Shown piece after piece: positions 6,396-7,915 of a stretch of DNA of 7,915 bases. The notes beneath the pieces were generated by a model, which saw nothing but the letters and a program-made list of their open reading frames with translations, was not told where the DNA came from and did not search any database. The stretch is from Rapidithrix thailandica (GTDB taxonomy: Bacteria; Bacteroidota; Bacteroidia; Cytophagales; Flammeovirgaceae), in assembly GCF_039710355.1 (NCBI RefSeq), contig NZ_JBDKWZ010000035.1, positions 1 through 7,915 of the forward strand, written 5' to 3'. How positions within the stretch are numbered: the stretch's first letter is position 1; every line of letters starts with the position of its first letter. A program made the translations under genes and the position numbers.

Positions 6396-7715
6396 TCACA
6401 CATTCAAGCCTGATAATATATCGTCAAAAGCCCCTACAATATGTTTAATATTCTGATTTGAAACACTATTTTTATCCATAAATGGATCTGAAATAACCCC
6501 ATTGTAACTTGTTGAAATCAACAAATTCAAAAATTTTATTTTGTCACTATTAGACAACTTAGGGAAAGCATCTTTTTTTACTGATTTTATATAACTATCT
6601 ATAGTGCCGATATCATCTAAATAAACACAATTTGCAACAGTATTATTTATTGTTTCAACTAGAGTTAAAACCGGTTTATTTGCCAAAATACATTCAATCG
6701 CGATAGTTCCTGTAACTGTTATGACTAAATCAACTTTTGGAAATACTTTTTCCATAGGGGTTTGATGACTAATCAACTTTACATTATTTGCATTGTCACA
6801 ATAATTTATTAGCTCTTTAGAAATCTCATATTTTGATTTAGGGTTTGGCTTTATATACAGTATTTCATTCTTACTCAGCTGTTTTGCCAGTTCTTTGATA
6901 AGATTAAATTGATCTCTGTATTCTCGTCCCCACACATCAATGTTTGCTTCTGGTTGCATTTGCATTGGGTATAGCAAAGCAGCTTGATCTCCATCAGCAA
7001 CTTCTTTATATGCTATATCTTCCCATTGTTTTATCAACAATTTTTTATATTTCTCTTTCCTCCATTTAACAATAGGGGATGGAGTGTTGTATTTGTCACC
7101 GCCATAATATCCTCTCAAAATTTTTAATTTATCATAAAATCTTTTTCGATTCTGTATTTGAACCAAATTCATATAATTTGGCTTTACATTTCTGTTCACT
7201 ATTTGATTTATGATTGATAAGGCTTCAGAATTTGTTATCACCTGTTGAGAACCCTTATATGGTTCTAAAGTGTCATACTTATAGAATGAAAACCTACCAA
7301 CAGGGTATCTACATGTAGAAGGGTTTAAATATAAAATATTTTTCCCTTTACAAATTTCTATAGTCAGTAATTCATGGAATGCAGTAGCTTCACCAAACAC
7401 AATATCTGGCTTCAATTTATCAATAACCCTTTCTATTGTAAATTGATAATAAAATATATGACTGGTGGTTTTTAAAGAAAAAAAATTTAATTGCCTATCT
7501 GACTTTATTACCTTTTCATAGGCTGACAAGCAATTACTTTTATTTAATAATCCATGATTTGTAGGATAAGGAATTACTTCTATTTTTCCATTGGAAGGTT
7601 TAAACATGTGATTCTGAATAATCCAATAAACGTCATACCCCCTCTCTAACAATTCCTTCGCTATTGCATCATAAAAATAGGTTTTATACCGATTTTCAAC
7701 AAATAGTATTTTCAT
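6396..7715 (-). CDS. Capsule-type GT-B glycosyltransferase, candidate nonulosonic-acid transferase
   Basis: This 439-residue soluble protein starts with a GT-B N-terminal fold (MKILFVENRYKTYFYDAIAKELLERG). Its C-terminal half resembles capsule polysaccharide synthesis proteins of the KpsS/KpsC-like type: LLYPMQMQPEANIDVWG (247-263) followed by Y-x-DQ, then LYIKPNPKS (286-294), and ITVTGTIAIECILANKPVL (332-350). That last segment is the G-T-x-x-x-E loop that binds the nucleotide sugar in this and related CMP-sugar-using families. In many relatives the motif in the middle reads K-x-HP; here it is KPNP, an apparent replacement of the histidine. No membrane segment or signal peptide. ATG start, 80 bases after the stop of the nonulosonate synthase gene. 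KpsS-like enzymes use CMP-activated keto-sugars, so the neighbouring synthase suggests this enzyme transfers pseudaminic acid or a relative. The family is moderately certain, the substrate is inference. Confidence 0.72.
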   Translation of the reverse strand: MKILFVENRYKTYFYDAIAKELLERGYDVYWIIQNHMFKPSNGKIEVIPYPTNHGLLNKSNCLSAYEKVIKSDRQLNFFSLKTTSHIFYYQFTIERVIDKLKPDIVFGEATAFHELLTIEICKGKNILYLNPSTCRYPVGRFSFYKYDTLEPYKGSQQVITNSEALSIINQIVNRNVKPNYMNLVQIQNRKRFYDKLKILRGYYGGDKYNTPSPIVKWRKEKYKKLLIKQWEDIAYKEVADGDQAALLYPMQMQPEANIDVWGREYRDQFNLIKELAKQLSKNEILYIKPNPKSKYEISKELINYCDNANNVKLISHQTPMEKVFPKVDLVITVTGTIAIECILANKPVLTLVETINNTVANCVYLDDIGTIDSYIKSVKKDAFPKLSNSDKIKFLNLLISTSYNGVISDPFMDKNSVSNQNIKHIVGAFDDILSGLNV

Positions 7716-7754
7716 TACAACTATGGCCCTTCAGTTAATTTTACTTTTAATGTA

Positions 7755-7776
7755 ATAAGAACTACTTCGTTCTCAT
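7755..7776 (-). promoter_or_regulatory. Hairpin between the synthase gene and the capsule-type transferase
   Basis: On the minus strand ATGAGAAC and GTTCTTAT pair over 8 positions (one G-U) around the 6-base loop GAAGTA, in the 80-base gap between the two genes. No T-run follows, so it is not an intrinsic terminator in the usual form. It may mark RNA processing or protect the 3' end of the upstream message. Confidence is limited by its size. Confidence 0.25.
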
Positions 7777-7795
7777 AATTCAAAATCAAATCATT

Positions 7796-7915
7796 TTATT
7801 TATTTTCTAAATAAGTCCATGTAAGCGGTATTCCTCTTTTTAAATCCTGTGTCACGGTTTTTCCTAAAATACCTTTTAAATATTTAGGGTGCAGTCCATA
7901 ACCTGGGCGGATAGA
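7796..7915 (-). CDS. pseI: Pseudaminic acid synthase-like (NeuB family), C-terminal fragment cut by window edge
   Basis: The last 39 residues of a protein enter from the right edge and end at TAA (7796-7798). They read SIRPGYGLHPKY, then ILGK, then QDLKRGIPLTW. This is the end of the C-terminal SAF (antifreeze-like) domain of nonulosonic-acid synthases, which condense phosphoenolpyruvate with a 6-carbon amino sugar. The SIRPG-x-GL-x-PKY form with a (G)TPLxW ending is what I associate with pseudaminic acid synthase PseI, whereas sialic/legionaminic synthases more often have RPG-x-GISP. The catalytic TIM barrel is outside the window, so the exact nonulosonate cannot be fixed. The gene leads the visible part of the operon, and its presence implies that other nonulosonate pathway genes lie to the right. 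Confidence 0.82.
   Translation of the reverse strand, partial: SIRPGYGLHPKYLKGILGKTVTQDLKRGIPLTWTYLENK

Noticed and set aside
7716..7795. Promoter for the capsule-type transferase
   Set aside because: No TAnnTTTG match with a suitable -33 element was found in the 80-base gap, so co-transcription with the synthase gene is simpler.
1..7915. CRISPR array, tRNA/rRNA genes or tandem repeats
   Set aside because: No regularly spaced direct repeats and no tRNA- or rRNA-like segments were seen on reading through the window; the repeats found are isolated inverted repeats.

Overview
This window is part of a surface-polysaccharide (capsule or O-antigen) biosynthesis locus from a very AT-rich bacterium, most likely a member of the Bacteroidota. 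That assignment is inference. It rests on the low GC, the general absence of Shine-Dalgarno sequences before the starts, a promoter-like TAnnTTTG element of the Bacteroidota type, and the overall style of the proteins. No species can be named from the sequence alone.

Layout: every gene of the locus is on the minus strand, so transcription runs from right to left. At the right edge is the last 39 residues of a nonulosonic-acid synthase of the pseudaminic acid synthase (PseI/NeuB) family (7796-7915). It is followed by a capsule-type GT-B glycosyltransferase (6396-7715), a Wzy-like membrane polymerase with a TTG start (5118-6284), a left-handed beta-helix acyltransferase coupled to it by a 4-base overlap (4372-5121), a Wzx-type flippase (2914-4254), and 3 bases later a second Wzy/O-antigen-ligase-like membrane protein (1636-2910). 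A 313-base gap (1323-1635) holds a weak terminator, a promoter candidate and a 24-codon coding-like scrap. A GT4 glycosyltransferase (186-1322) follows as what looks like its own transcription unit. At the left edge the locus meets the 3' end of an IS630-family transposase (2-112, plus strand), which converges on the GT4 gene and marks an edge of mobile DNA.

How the genes work together (inference from families): the synthase would make a nonulosonic acid, probably of the pseudaminic type. Once activated by a CMP-transferase outside the window, it would be added to a lipid-linked repeat unit, with the adjacent capsule-type transferase the best candidate to do so. The GT4 enzyme adds another sugar and the acyltransferase decorates one residue. 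Wzx flips the unit and a Wzy polymerises it. The second Wzy-like protein may be a ligase or a second polymerase. No initiating phosphoglycosyl transferase, Wza/Wzc export genes, or remaining nonulosonate pathway genes are in the window.

The most unusual sequence-level signal is a perfect 19-base inverted repeat with a 4-base loop inside the flippase gene (3366-3407). On the coding strand a T-rich run follows it, so it looks like an intrinsic terminator buried in an open reading frame just ahead of the second polymerase gene.
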